From: DASWJZ01 sp963814905
Lineage (GTDB): Bacteria > Pseudomonadota > Alphaproteobacteria > Rhizobiales > Afifellaceae
DNA length: 64,000 nt
Direction: 5' to 3'
NCBI GenBank assembly: GCA_963814905.1
Contig: CAWFEM010000014.1
Span: 434,001-498,000 of the forward strand
Part shown: positions 35,807-45,808 of the stretch, one piece after another
Layout of the letters: every line of letters begins with the position of its first letter
How positions within the stretch are numbered: position 1 is the stretch's first letter
Made by a program: the position numbers and the translations under genes
The notes under the pieces: model-generated
What the model was told of the DNA's origin: nothing
Databases searched by the model: none
Seen by the model: only the letters and a program-made list of their open reading frames with translations

Positions 35807-36192
35807 GCCGCGTCGCTCCCGTGAGCCGGCGTCGGCGCACCGGTCTTCAAAGGCTCGGCCGTATGCGGATGGTCGCCCGACTTCTCGGGCTCCGGTGAGG
35901 CCGCGGCGACGGGCTTATCGGCGGCGCGCATCGTGGCGTCGATATCCTTCTTCACGTCGGTAAGCGGCTTCGTCACCTTCTGGAGCTGCTTCTTTGTGTC
36001 CTCAAGGCCGACCTCGCGCTCCGCCTCGCGCAATGCCTCGTTGAACTGGCGCTTGAAGTCGTTTGCCGTGCGCCGGACCTGGCCCATCGTCTTGCCGAAG
36101 CTGCGCAGCATGCGCGGCAGGTCCTTCGGACCCACGACGATGACCGCCACAGCCGCGATGACCATGATCTCAGTCCAGCCGATGTCGAACAT
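35803..36192 (-). CDS. tatB: Sec-independent protein translocase TatB
   Basis: A 129-residue TatB. One N-terminal helix (MFDIGWTEIMVIAAVAVIVV), GPKDLPRMLRSFGKTMGQVR as the hinge and amphipathic helix, and an acidic/Pro-rich tail. It forms the receptor complex with TatC. It lies between tatA (26 bases upstream) and tatC (overlapping by four bases). Confidence 0.94.
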   Translation of the reverse strand: MFDIGWTEIMVIAAVAVIVVGPKDLPRMLRSFGKTMGQVRRTANDFKRQFNEALREAEREVGLEDTKKQLQKVTKPLTDVKKDIDATMRAADKPVAAASPEPEKSGDHPHTAEPLKTGAPTPAHGSDAA

Positions 36193-36218
36193 GGGAGTCG
36201 CCTACGGGCTGAGCGCGC

Positions 36219-36444
36219 TCAGCTCGCCTTGGTCTTTTCCTCAGCGGATTCCGACGCCATTGGCTGCGTCGTATCGTGATCGAGGGTGCGCGGTTTTTCT
36301 TCCTCGTCCTCGGCCATACCCTTCTTGAAGGATTTGATGCCTTTCGCGACGTCGCCCATCAGATCGGAAATCTTGCCGCGCCCGAAAAGCACCATGACGA
36401 GCAGGAGTACCGATGATCCAATGCCAAATTGAGAAACTACCCAT
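36219..36444 (-). CDS. tatA: Sec-independent protein translocase TatA, frameshifted as given
   Basis: The N-terminal MGSFSIWHWII and the continuation VLLLVMVLFGRGKISDLMGD are in adjacent frames; removing one of two C bases on the plus strand at 36410-36411 joins them. The restored protein of 74 residues has one membrane helix, the FGRGKISDLMGDVAKGIKSF amphipathic helix and an acidic tail, as expected for TatA. TatA forms the export pore. An essential-type sequence broken by a single base suggests a sequence error. Confidence 0.8.
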
Positions 36445-36534
36445 ATCGGTCTCCAAAAACCCCCGCTTGCCGCCTGTCTTCGTCCGGCGGCCGGGACTAT
36501 TGCAAATCGCCGCCCCGCCTTCAATCGCAGCGCC

Positions 36535-37662
36535 TTAGCCGCCTTCCGGGAAGACTAACACGTCGCGTTCGTCAAAGCTGACCAGAACGTCCGACCCCGG
36601 CCCAAGCCCATCGCCGGCCCGCGCCTTCGCCAGAAGATAAGTGTCCGAGCCCTCCACCGCCACGTCGAAAAGCTCCACCTCGCCGAGAAAGTGGCGGGCG
36701 CGAATGCGGCCCCATTTGCCTGCCGCCGCATCCGCCGCACCTTGCGTGCCGGGCGCCCCGGCCGCGGTCAAAAGCACGCCGCGCGGGCGGATCGCCACCA
36801 TGACGGCTGCGCCTTCCGCGTGCTGCGGGCAAGCGAAATCCGCAACCGGCGTTATCGCACGGCCCGCGGTAACCACGCCGGGAAGCTCGTTCAGCGCGCT
36901 GAAGAAGCGCGCGCAGAACAGCGTCTCCGGCCGGTCGTAGAGATCCTCCGCGCCGCCTTCCTGGATGATGCGGCCGGCGCGCATGAGCACGATCCTGTCG
37001 GCCACGCGCATCGCTTCTTCCGGATCGTGGGTGACGATGATCGCGGTCGCGCCCGCCTCGCGCAGCACCGAGAGCGTATCGCTGCGCACGCTGTCCCTGA
37101 GCCGGCTGTCGAGGCCGGAGAACGGCTCGTCCATCAGGAGCACGCCCGGTCGCGGCACGATGGCGCGCGCCAGCGCCACGCGCTGCTGCTCGCCGCCCGA
37201 TATCTCGTGCGGGTAGGAATCGGCGAGATGCAGGAGACCGACGCGCCCAAGCGCCGCGCGCGCCTCCTCCGCGCGTGCCCGACGGTCGAGCGCCGTCAGC
37301 CCGAACATCACGTTCTTGAGCACGGTCAGATGCGGGAACAGCGCGTAGTCCTGGAACATCAGCCCCACGGAACGCTTCTCCGGCGGCACGAAGGCCGTCG
37401 GCCCGGCCACTTCGCGGCCATTCAGAAGCACGCGGCCGGAAGTCGGCGCGTCGACGCCGGCCGCGATCCTTAAGAGAGTCGATTTGCCGCAGCCGGACTG
37501 GCCGAGAAGCGCCACGATCTCGCCGGGCTGAACGTCGAGATCGATATTGTCGAGCGCCGTCACGCGCCCGAACCGCCGCGTCACTTTCTCAAGCGTGAGC
37601 CTGGCGGCAATGGTGGCGGCGGCGCGTCGGCGCTGCCGCTCGGCCGGGAGGACGGAGACCAT
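36535..37662 (-). CDS. ABC transporter ATP-binding protein, Fe3+/sulfate (FbpC/PotA) type
   Basis: A 375-residue ABC ATPase. Walker A LLGQSGCGKST is near residues 53-63, the Q-loop FQDYALFPHLTV near 105, the signature ISGGEQQRVALARAI near 159, and Walker B LLMDEPFSGLD. The C-terminal half is the TOBE-type regulatory domain (VMVAIRPRGVLLTAAG). The family couples to binding-protein-dependent importers for Fe3+, sulfate or polyamines. No permease or binding-protein gene is adjacent, so it is an orphan ATPase placed between tatA and scpB. Its substrate is not assigned. Confidence 0.85.
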   Translation of the reverse strand: MVSVLPAERQRRRAAATIAARLTLEKVTRRFGRVTALDNIDLDVQPGEIVALLGQSGCGKSTLLRIAAGVDAPTSGRVLLNGREVAGPTAFVPPEKRSVGLMFQDYALFPHLTVLKNVMFGLTALDRRARAEEARAALGRVGLLHLADSYPHEISGGEQQRVALARAIVPRPGVLLMDEPFSGLDSRLRDSVRSDTLSVLREAGATAIIVTHDPEEAMRVADRIVLMRAGRIIQEGGAEDLYDRPETLFCARFFSALNELPGVVTAGRAITPVADFACPQHAEGAAVMVAIRPRGVLLTAAGAPGTQGAADAAAGKWGRIRARHFLGEVELFDVAVEGSDTYLLAKARAGDGLGPGSDVLVSFDERDVLVFPEGG

Positions 37663-37704
37663 GCGCCGGGCTTATGAAGCGCCCGGGCGCGGGCGGCAAG
37701 CCGG

Positions 37705-38514
37705 TCAAACGTCGCGCAAGTCCGCGGATTCGTCAGCAGGGTCCGGGTCGCCTTCGTCTGACACGCCCGCATCCGCCGCGATTTCGTCGGGTTCGTCGTC
37801 GTCGCTCTCAGGCTCGTCCTCGTCTTCAGAGGCGGCCTCCCCCGAATATTCGTCGAAGCCCGGCTCGAGCGGGTCCTCGTCGTCGGTGAGATCGGGCGTG
37901 TCGTTCGGCACCGGCATTTCGTCGTCCGCGGTGGCGAGCGCCTCGATCACCCCGGCCGCCCTCAAATCGGCGAGGCCGGGAAGATCGCCGATCGATTCCA
38001 GCCCGAAATGGTCGAGGAACGCCGGCGTCGTGCCGAATGTGACGGGGCGGCCGGGCGTGCGCCGGCGTCCACGCAGCCGCACCCACCCGGCTTCCAGCAG
38101 CACGTCGAGCGTGCCACGCGATACGGCAACGCCGCGCACCTCCTCGATCTCCGCGCGCGTGACCGGCTGGTGATAGGCGATGACCGCGAGCGTCTCCACC
38201 GCGGCGCGCGAGAGCTTCTTCTCCGCCACCACGTCGCGCTTCAGAACGAAGGCAAGGTCTTCCGCCGTGCGGAACGCCCAGCGGTCGTCGCTGCGGCGCA
38301 GATTGACGCCACGCCCCGCGTACGCCGCCTGCAGCTCATGGAGCAGCACGTCGAGATCGACGCCTTCCGGCATGCGTAGCGCGATCTCCGCCTGCGACAG
38401 TGGCGTGGCGGAGGCGAAGAGGATCGCTTCCAGCATGCGCAGATGCAGGCGCTGATCCTCTGGCGCGAGGCTGCGCACGTTGGAGGTCTCCCAGGCCGCC
38501 GCCGCCTCACCCAT
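37705..38514 (-). CDS. scpB: segregation and condensation protein ScpB
   Basis: A 269-residue ScpB. Two winged-helix domains are visible: HLRMLEAILFASATPLSQAEIA and KKLSRAAVETLAVIAYHQPVTRAEIEEVRGV. These partner with SMC and ScpA to compact chromosomes. The C-terminal 60 residues are almost entirely acidic (ASEDEDEPESDDDEPDE), longer than in many homologues. It overlaps scpA by 8 bases. Confidence 0.93.
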   Translation of the reverse strand: MGEAAAAWETSNVRSLAPEDQRLHLRMLEAILFASATPLSQAEIALRMPEGVDLDVLLHELQAAYAGRGVNLRRSDDRWAFRTAEDLAFVLKRDVVAEKKLSRAAVETLAVIAYHQPVTRAEIEEVRGVAVSRGTLDVLLEAGWVRLRGRRRTPGRPVTFGTTPAFLDHFGLESIGDLPGLADLRAAGVIEALATADDEMPVPNDTPDLTDDEDPLEPGFDEYSGEAASEDEDEPESDDDEPDEIAADAGVSDEGDPDPADESADLRDV

Positions 38515-39352
38515 TGACCGCCTCCGCGAGCGGCGTCTCGGCCGCCTTTATCCTCCTGCGCACAAAAAGCTGCGCGAAGGGCGCATGCTGGCGAAGCTCC
38601 AGTTCGCCTTCGCGCACCAGCTCAAGGCTCGCCGAAAAAGCGCTGGCGCGCGCGGTCGCGCGGAACTCCGGCCGCGCCAAATACTCGATCAGGTAGGAAT
38701 TGAGCGGCGCCCACTGCCCGGTCGCCCCGATCAGGCGCATCAGCCGCTCGCGCGCCTCCTGCAGCGTGAAAACGTGGCGCTCCTTGAGCGTGAAACGGGC
38801 GCTGACGCCGCGCAGCCTGAGCGTCGCGTAGGCCGACAGAAGCTCGTAGAGCTTGGCGTCCCAGACGATGCGCGTATTGACCGAAAGCGGTTCGGGCGTG
38901 CCACGCGGAAAGACGTCGAGGCCGAGCCGCGCGGAGCTCATCAGCCGTCGGCCGGCTTCGCGGATCGCTTCCAGGTGCCGCAGCCGCCGCGCCAGCGCCT
39001 CGGCGAGCTCCGCACCGCTCGGCTCTTCGTCCTCCTCCTCGGCAGGCAGGAGCAGCCGCGACTTCAGATAGGCGAGCCAGGCCGCCATCACGAGGTAGTC
39101 GGCGGCGATCTCGAGCCTCAGCCGGCGCGCCGCCTCGATGAAGGCGAGATACTGCTCCGCAAGCGCCAGGATGGAGATCTTCGTCAGATCGACCTTCTGG
39201 TCGCGGGCGAGTTGCAGGAGCAGGTCGAGCGGGCCCTCGAAGCCGTCCACGTCGACGACGAGGCATTCCTCGTCCGACCTCGGACGCTCCTCGAAGTCGA
39301 GGTCCGACGGATCGCCGGAGGAATCGAAAGGCTTATGTGCGTGCTCGTTCAT
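38507..39352 (-). CDS. scpA: segregation and condensation protein ScpA
   Basis: A 281-residue kleisin. The N-terminal part (VDGFEGPLDLLLQLARDQKV, followed by KISILALAEQYLAFIEA and LVMAAWLAYLKSRLLLP) is the conserved SMC-binding domain, and the C-terminal winged helix ends ALELVREGELELRQ-like. It links the SMC heads and ScpB. It overlaps nagZ by four bases and scpB by eight, so the cluster is one operon. Confidence 0.93.
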   Translation of the reverse strand: MNEHAHKPFDSSGDPSDLDFEERPRSDEECLVVDVDGFEGPLDLLLQLARDQKVDLTKISILALAEQYLAFIEAARRLRLEIAADYLVMAAWLAYLKSRLLLPAEEEDEEPSGAELAEALARRLRHLEAIREAGRRLMSSARLGLDVFPRGTPEPLSVNTRIVWDAKLYELLSAYATLRLRGVSARFTLKERHVFTLQEARERLMRLIGATGQWAPLNSYLIEYLARPEFRATARASAFSASLELVREGELELRQHAPFAQLFVRRRIKAAETPLAEAVNG

Positions 39353-40374
39353 GCGATCGCCTGGTCGAGCAGGTACTGGAAACGCTTCTCGAGCGCCGGG
39401 CGCTCCATGTCGTCCGGCGCGCGGCGAAAGGCGAGCGCGGCCTCGGTGCGGCGCAGCGCGTCCCCGGCGAGTTCCGGCACGCCAGCGGCGATTTCGCGCA
39501 TCTCATCGAGCTTGCCGTTGCAGTGGAGCACCAGATCGCAGCCGGCGGCTATCGCCTTCTCCGCACGCTCGCGCGGTTCGCCTGAAAGCGCTCCCATCGA
39601 AATGTCGTCGGTCATCAAGGCTCCGTCAAAGCCGATTCGCTCGCGGATGATGTTACCAATCACGGCGCTCGAAAGCGTTGCCGGCGCGCCGTCGTCAACG
39701 TCTAAAAACACGACATGCGCGGTTATGCCGAGAGGCGAACGCTTCGCAAGCAAGCGAAAAGGCGTGAAATCCTGCGCCTCGAGCTCCGCCATCGTGGCGT
39801 CGACCTGCGGCAGGTCCAGATGGCTGTCGACCGTCGCCCGGCCGTGCCCGGGCAGGTGCTTGATGACCGGCAGCACGCCGCTTGAGAGCAACCCGTCGAT
39901 CTGCGCACCACCGAGCGTCGCCACGGCATCGACGTTATCGCCGAGCGTGCGGTCGCCGATCGCCAGCGTCCCCCCCTCGATCGGAATATCGAGCACCGGC
40001 AGGCAGTCGACGCTGATGCCGAGGTCGAAAAGGTCGAGGCCGATCAGCTTGGCGCCGAGAAACGCCAACTCGACGCCGGTCAGCGCGTTCCTCCGATAGG
40101 CCCGCGCGTAGACGGACCCGGCGGGATAAGTGCGCGGAACATGCGGCGGTTGGATGCGCTGTACTCGGCCGCCTTCCTGGTCGATCAGAACCGGCGCGTC
40201 TTCACGCCCGAGCGCCTCGCGCGCGGCGGCGACGAGCTGCTTGACCTGCTGCGGGTTCGCTATGTTGCGCGCGAAGAGAATGACGCCCCAGGGGTTGGCG
40301 TCGCGCAGGAATGCGCTTTCGTCTTCCGAAAGCGCCGTTCCCGAAAGCCCGGAGATAAAAGCGTGGGGAGCCAA
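39349..40374 (-). CDS. nagZ: beta-N-acetylhexosaminidase, GH3
   Basis: A 341-residue NagZ. It starts MAPHAFISGLSG; the GH3 signature KHLPGHGRATVDSHLDLPQVD is near residue 178 and ALMTDDISMGALSGEP, carrying the nucleophile Asp, is near 254. It cleaves GlcNAc from muropeptides during cell-wall recycling in the cytosol. It overlaps scpA by four bases and follows the SPOR gene. Confidence 0.93.
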   Translation of the reverse strand: MAPHAFISGLSGTALSEDESAFLRDANPWGVILFARNIANPQQVKQLVAAAREALGREDAPVLIDQEGGRVQRIQPPHVPRTYPAGSVYARAYRRNALTGVELAFLGAKLIGLDLFDLGISVDCLPVLDIPIEGGTLAIGDRTLGDNVDAVATLGGAQIDGLLSSGVLPVIKHLPGHGRATVDSHLDLPQVDATMAELEAQDFTPFRLLAKRSPLGITAHVVFLDVDDGAPATLSSAVIGNIIRERIGFDGALMTDDISMGALSGEPRERAEKAIAAGCDLVLHCNGKLDEMREIAAGVPELAGDALRRTEAALAFRRAPDDMERPALEKRFQYLLDQAIA

Positions 40375-40393
40375 ACGGTACTTTCGCGCAGCT

Positions 40394-42578
40394 CTATCGC
40401 GTTACGTAGCAATTGCCGCCGGCAGCCTTCAGCGACTCGCAGACCTGGATGGCATCGTCGCGCGATGCCCAGGGACCGACGCGGACGCGGTAGTAGATGC
40501 CCTTGTCGCCAAGGTCGGCTTGCTGGATCACCGGCTCGAGCTTGCCGAGCACCGGGCCGTAACGCCGCTGCATACTGGCATAGGACGAGCGCGCCTCCTC
40601 CATGCTCCGCTGTGAGCTGATCTGAACGAGGTAGCCGTCGCCGGCGGTCGTTGCCGGTGCGGCCTCGGCCAGGAGATTGACCGGCGTATCCTCGCGCGGC
40701 GCGGCTGGCGCGACCGCGGCGACGGCGGTCGAATCCTCTATCGCCGGGCGCGATGTCATCGCCTCGTCCGCGGGCGCCGCGGCCATCGCACTCAATTCAT
40801 CTGCGCTCGCCGCCGGCGCAGGTTCGGCGGCCGCCATCTCTTCGGCCGGAGCATTGGCGGGCGCGGGCGTCTCAGTTGTCGTCGTCGAAGCGGTCGGCGT
40901 GTCGTCGGAGCTCACGATCGTGCCGTCAGGACGCACGGTGAAAGTCGGCACGCGGCGTGGCCCGATATCGCTGGCTTCAACACCATTGGCTTGCCCGCCA
41001 TCCGCGGTCGCCGCGTCTTCACCGCCGACTGAGCGGACCAGCGCGTCGTTGCTGTCGCTCTGCGGGGAAGGCAGCACGATCCGCGCGACCTCGCGCGGCT
41101 CTTCGGAATTGTCGACGACCTGCTCCTGGGCGGCCGGCGCATTGCCGGCGACGCGATCGTAGACCGCCTCCCCGACCGTCTCCTCGTCGGCAGCCGCCTG
41201 ATCCTTTGGCGGCTCGACCTTCACCGGGCCATCGTCGGCTGCGATGACCGGGGGAGTACCGCCCGGCGCGCTTTCGACCGAGCGCAGATAGTAGGCGGCC
41301 ACGCCGCCGATCAGAACCACGACGACGACAACGGCGATCGTCACCAGTGCCGTCCGCGCACCGCCTCCGCGTTGTGCCGCATCCGCGCGCGCTGCCGCGG
41401 CGCGACGGCTCGCGCCGGACGCAGCAGCGGTCGCGACCTTCGGTTCGTCTTCCTCCACGGTGGGCTGCCACTTCCTGGCGTATTCCTGCTCGGCGTAGTT
41501 CGCCTCCAGCGCGGCGGCGAGCCTGGCATCGGCCGCGCGGGACTCCTGCTCGGCGGCCGGGTCTTCGTCGAACTCGGGGAAGGCGTCGGCCAAGCGGCGC
41601 CGACGAGCGGCCTCGGCGGATTGCTTCGCTTCGGCGCGCGACTCCCGCACCGGCTCGGCTTCTTCGAAGGGATCGCGCACCCGATGCGCTTTGCCCGCGA
41701 AGAGCTCCGGGTTGGAAGGCTCGTCGCTGCGGAAGCCGGGCAGGCTCGGAAGATCCTCGGCCTGGTCCGATGGCACGTGCTCCGCACCGCCAAGGGCACC
41801 GCGCTGCAACGGCGGAGTCTCTTCCGCGTCATCGTGACCCTGCGCCGGGCGGTCCCAATCGGCATTGGCAGGTCCGCGGAAACGATATTCGGAGCGTGGC
41901 GACGGCTCCGCCGCCGCTTCCTGCCAGCTATCCTCTACGGCGCCCCCCGGCTCTTCGTCGTCCAGCGGGCGAATTCGCGATACGCGGCGCTCCCGCCAGT
42001 TGTCGGCCGGGGGCTCGTTCGACTGAGAACTCCAGCACCGGCTCCTCAAATGCAGGTCCTTCCTCTTCAGGTTCCACCGCCGGCGTATCCAGAGTAGGCC
42101 ATTCAGGCTCGCTCGGCGCCGCCTGCGGAGCCGGGGCCGCGATCCGGCCGGCCTGCCGTCGCTCGAACTGCCCGAGCTGTTCTTCAATGGAGCGCAGGAG
42201 GTCGTCAGGATCGCGCTCGTCTTCGACCGGGACAGGGCGGCGTGGCGCCGGAGCGGCGGCGCGCGGTGGCGGGGGCGTCGGCACTTCGCGATGCACGGGT
42301 CGCGGCGTCGGCCGGGGCGACCGCGCAGGCGGCTCACGGCCGCTCAGCGAGCTTTCAAGCTCCTGCAGCAGTTCGGACTCCAGGTCGTCGTCGCTGCTCG
42401 GCTGGGTCGAGTCATTCCGGATCATGTTCGGCTTCTCTGTCTTCGGCGAACTAAAGCCACCGTCCTCGCTGACGATACGCGCGAGCTCGATCAGCGGATC
42501 TTCTTCTTCCGCTTCCACTCTGCCGCGGTCGGATGCGGGTTCATGAACCCGTCCCAACCTTGGATCGCTACCAGCCAT
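40394..42578 (-). CDS. SPOR-domain membrane protein, frameshifted as given
   Basis: A protein of about 727 residues when one base at 42026-42029 is removed. The N-terminal part (MAGSDPRLGRVHE ... acidic Pro-rich to EEPVLEF) and the rest (QSNEPPADNWRERRVSRI onward) are in neighbouring frames. One membrane helix (TALVTIAVVVVVVLIGGVAAYYL, about residue 415) separates a cytoplasmic N-part from a periplasmic Ala/Glu-rich linker and a C-terminal SPOR domain (GYLVQISSQRSMEEARSSYASMQ). SPOR domains bind denuded septal glycan. It lies between argS and nagZ. Confidence 0.82.
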
Positions 42579-42631
42579 GAAATCGGCCCTCAAACCTTAG
42601 CTTACAGTGGGTTCAGCGAGGATTCACCCCA

Positions 42632-44395
42632 TTAATGCATTTCATCCGGAGCCTCGACCCCCAGAACCTGCAACCCACACTTCAGCACAGACCCGATCGC
42701 TGCGACGAGGCCGAGACGCGCACGGCTCAGCGCCAAGTCGTCTGATCGAATAAAGCGCAATTGCGGCAGTTCCTTGCCTTTGTTCCAGTGGGCATGGAAG
42801 GCGCTGGCGAGGTCGTGGAGGTAGAACGCTACCCGATGCGGCTCGTAGCTGCGCGCTGCAACCTCCAGCGTGCGCGGCCAGTCGGCCATGACGCGGATCA
42901 GCCCGCGCTCGCTCTCATCGGCCAGAAGCTGGAAGTCGGCGGCGCCAAGTGAGTCGGCGTCAAGCGCGACATCGGGCAGTTCTTCGCCCGCCTGCCGACG
43001 GACGGACGCGGTACGTGCGTGCGCGTACTGCACGTAGAAGACCGGATTGTCCTTCGACTGCTGCTGGACGGTGGCGAAATCGAAATCGAGCGGCGCGTCG
43101 GCCTTGCGGAAGAGCATGATGAAACGCACCGCGTCGGCGCCGACCTCCTCCACCAGCTCGCGCAGCGTCACAAGGTCGCCGGAGCGCTTCGACATGACCA
43201 CCGGCTCGCCGGCCCGGAAGAGCTTAACGAGCTGGCAGAAAAGGATTTCGAGCCCCGCCTCCCCGTCGCTCATTGCCGTCACGGCCGCCTTCATGCGTTT
43301 CGGATAGCCGCCGTGATCGGCGCCGAGCACGTCGATCATCCGGCGGAAGCCGCGCAGATACTTGTCGTAGTGGTAGGCAATGTCGGAGGCGAAATAGGTG
43401 TAGCTCCCGTCCGCCTTCAAAAGCGGCCGATCCACGTCGTCGCCGAATTCGGTGGAGCGGAAGAGCGTCTGCTCGCGATCCTCCCAGTCCTCCGGGAGCT
43501 GGCCTTTCGGCGGCGGCAGCGTGCCGCGATAGACGAGCCCCTTCTCGGCGAGCGCCGCGATCGCCTCCGCCACGCGGTCGATCCCGCCCGATTGCAGCGA
43601 GCGCTCGGAGAAGAAGACATCATGCTTGACCCCGAGCACATCCAGGTCGCCCTGGATCATCGACATCATCGCTGCGACAGTGCGCTCGCGCACGACCGCG
43701 AGCCATTCGGCCGTCTGCAGCTTCAAAAGGCCGTCGCCGAATTCCGCCGTCAGCGCCGCGCCCACCGGCTTCAGGTAGTCGCCGGGATAAAGCCCGCTCG
43801 GGATCGTGCCGATATCCTCCCCGAGCGCCTCGCGATAGCGCAGGTAGGCGGAGCGGGCGAGCGCCTCCACCTGCGCGCCGGCGTCGTTGATGTAGTATTC
43901 GCGCGTCACCTCGTGACCGGTCGCGGCAAGCAGGTTGGCGAGCGTGTCGCCGACGACGGCGCCGCGGACATGGCCGACATGCATGGGCCCGGTCGGATTG
44001 GCGGAGACGAATTCGACATTCACCTTCGTGCCGGCGCCGATCGTGGAGTGGCCATAGGTGCTTCCCGCCGCGAGGATCGACGCCACCTGCCCCGCCCAGA
44101 AGGCGTCGGAGAGCCTGAGGTTGACGAAGCCCGGCCCTGCAACCGCCACCGAGGCGACATCCGGATCGGCCTCGAGCCGGGCCGCGATCCTGAGGGCAAG
44201 CTCGCGCGGCTTCATGGAAAGCGGCTTGGCGAGCACCATCGCGGCGTTGGTCGCGACGTCGCCATGCGAAGCGTCGCGCGGCGGCTCCGCTGCGATGCGC
44301 TGAAGCGCCTCGCCGGCGGCTTCAAGGCCTTCGGCGCCGATCGCGCTCTCGACGGCGGCCCTGATCCGCTGCTCGAAGACGCTGAAGAGATTCAT
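42632..44395 (-). CDS. argS: arginyl-tRNA synthetase
   Basis: A 587-residue class I synthetase. The HIGH-type motif is NPTGPMHVGHVRGAVVGD, the KMSKS-type motif is VVMSKRSGDLVTLRELV, and the C-terminal anticodon-binding domain ends near VLGVEAPDEMH. The start at 44395 (MNLFSVFEQRIRAAVES) fits the Add-1 domain; the frame continues to 44419. It charges tRNA-Arg in the cytosol. It precedes the SPOR gene by 53 bases. Confidence 0.95.
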   Translation of the reverse strand: MNLFSVFEQRIRAAVESAIGAEGLEAAGEALQRIAAEPPRDASHGDVATNAAMVLAKPLSMKPRELALRIAARLEADPDVASVAVAGPGFVNLRLSDAFWAGQVASILAAGSTYGHSTIGAGTKVNVEFVSANPTGPMHVGHVRGAVVGDTLANLLAATGHEVTREYYINDAGAQVEALARSAYLRYREALGEDIGTIPSGLYPGDYLKPVGAALTAEFGDGLLKLQTAEWLAVVRERTVAAMMSMIQGDLDVLGVKHDVFFSERSLQSGGIDRVAEAIAALAEKGLVYRGTLPPPKGQLPEDWEDREQTLFRSTEFGDDVDRPLLKADGSYTYFASDIAYHYDKYLRGFRRMIDVLGADHGGYPKRMKAAVTAMSDGEAGLEILFCQLVKLFRAGEPVVMSKRSGDLVTLRELVEEVGADAVRFIMLFRKADAPLDFDFATVQQQSKDNPVFYVQYAHARTASVRRQAGEELPDVALDADSLGAADFQLLADESERGLIRVMADWPRTLEVAARSYEPHRVAFYLHDLASAFHAHWNKGKELPQLRFIRSDDLALSRARLGLVAAIGSVLKCGLQVLGVEAPDEMH

Positions 44396-44451
44396 GGAGG
44401 GTCCCGCGGCGGCGGCCAAATCGCTGAAATTCCGCCGCTTCTGGCCGCGCC

Positions 44452-45681
44452 CTAGCCTAGATCGGGAGTATCGTCAAACAGCCGCTGATGCTCCGAAACC
44501 GCATAGCGGTCGGTCATCCCGGCAATGTAGTCGGCGACCCGGCGCGCGACGCGAAACGCGTCGCTCATCTCCAGTCCCTCACCCCATTCTTCCGGCATCA
44601 GCGTCGGGTCCTTCAGGAACGCCTCGAAGAGATCGGCGACGAGCGCTTCGCCGAGCCGCACCGGCCGCATGACGGCCTCGTGGCGATAGACCTTCTCCGT
44701 CAGGAAACGCTTCAATGCGGCTTCGGCGCGTGCGCAGTCCGGCGAGAAGCCGACGAGCGGCCGCTCCGCCCGCCGCACGTCGTCCGCGCTTGCCACTCCG
44801 GTCGCCGCGATGCGGCGTGCTGTCTCCGCGAGCACGTCGAGGATCATCGCGGTGATCGTCCGCCGCACCAGCTCATGCACGACCCGCGCATGGTCGAGGC
44901 CGGGATGAGCGGCGTGGATCTCAGCCAGGATCGGACCGGTGAGCGGCTGATCCTCCAGTTCGGCGAGCGTGATCAGGCCGGCGCGCAGCCCGTCCTCCAC
45001 GTCGTGGCAATCGTAGGCGATATCGTCGGCGATCGCGGCGACCTGCGCCTCCATCCCCGCGAAAAGGTTGAGCTCCAGGTCCTGTCGCTCCTGGAAGACC
45101 CGGATCGCATAGGGAAGCCGCGCGCCGGCATAGGCGCCGGACGGACGGCCCGCCGCGTCGACGATCGGTCCATTATGCTTCACCAGGCCCTCATGCGTCT
45201 CGAAGGTCAGGTTCAGTCCGTCGAAGAGTGCGTAGCGGCGCTCAAGCTGCGTCACGACCCTGAGGCTCTGCGCGTTATGGTCGAAGCCGTCATAGGCGGA
45301 AAGCGCCTCGTCGAGCGCCCGCTCGCCGGCATGTCCGAAAGGCGGGTGGCCGAGATCGTGGGCAAGCGCCAGAGCTTCGGCGAGGTCCTCGTCGAGGCCG
45401 AGCGGCCGCGCGATCGAGCGGGCGATCTGCGCCACTTCCAGCGTATGGATGAGTCGAGTGCGGAAGTGATCGTCCTCGTGCTGAACGAAGACCTGCGTCT
45501 TGTGCTTCAGCCGCCGGAAGGCGTTGGAATGGATGATGCGGTCGCGGTCGCGCTGGAAAGGCGAGCGCATCGGGTCGTCCGGCTCGGCGTGGATGCGGCC
45601 GCGCGAGGCGGATGGAGCCGTCGCGTAAGGCGCGCGCCAGCGCTCGCCGTGGCGGAGGAATTCGCGCGGCAGCTCGACCAT
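44452..45681 (-). CDS. dgt: deoxyguanosinetriphosphate triphosphohydrolase-like protein
   Basis: A 409-residue HD-domain protein of the dGTPase family. Metal ligands are visible in RTRLIHTLEVAQIARSIAR and LALAHDLGHPPFGHAGERAL, and DDIAYDCHDVEDGL carries the last Asp. It hydrolyses dNTPs to deoxynucleosides and triphosphate. The start at 45681 (MVELPREFLRHGERW) fits; the frame runs further to 45888 into the erpA promoter region. It is divergent from erpA, as is usual in Hyphomicrobiales. Confidence 0.9.
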   Translation of the reverse strand: MVELPREFLRHGERWRAPYATAPSASRGRIHAEPDDPMRSPFQRDRDRIIHSNAFRRLKHKTQVFVQHEDDHFRTRLIHTLEVAQIARSIARPLGLDEDLAEALALAHDLGHPPFGHAGERALDEALSAYDGFDHNAQSLRVVTQLERRYALFDGLNLTFETHEGLVKHNGPIVDAAGRPSGAYAGARLPYAIRVFQERQDLELNLFAGMEAQVAAIADDIAYDCHDVEDGLRAGLITLAELEDQPLTGPILAEIHAAHPGLDHARVVHELVRRTITAMILDVLAETARRIAATGVASADDVRRAERPLVGFSPDCARAEAALKRFLTEKVYRHEAVMRPVRLGEALVADLFEAFLKDPTLMPEEWGEGLEMSDAFRVARRVADYIAGMTDRYAVSEHQRLFDDTPDLG

Positions 45682-45808
45682 TAGGCCTCCCCGGCAGCCT
45701 TCCTTGCCCCGGGACCCCCGCCCGGCCCCCAGCCTTGGCCGCGATTGACTAAGGGCCTCTGCGTTCTTAGCTACAACGGTGATGGGAGCAAGTGCGGAAG
45801 AATCGGCC

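Noticed and set aside
43019..44455. Long plus-strand frame of 478 codons over argS
   Set aside because: It is antisense to the complete argS gene, has no domain signature and no ribosome-binding site; it is a GC-rich shadow.
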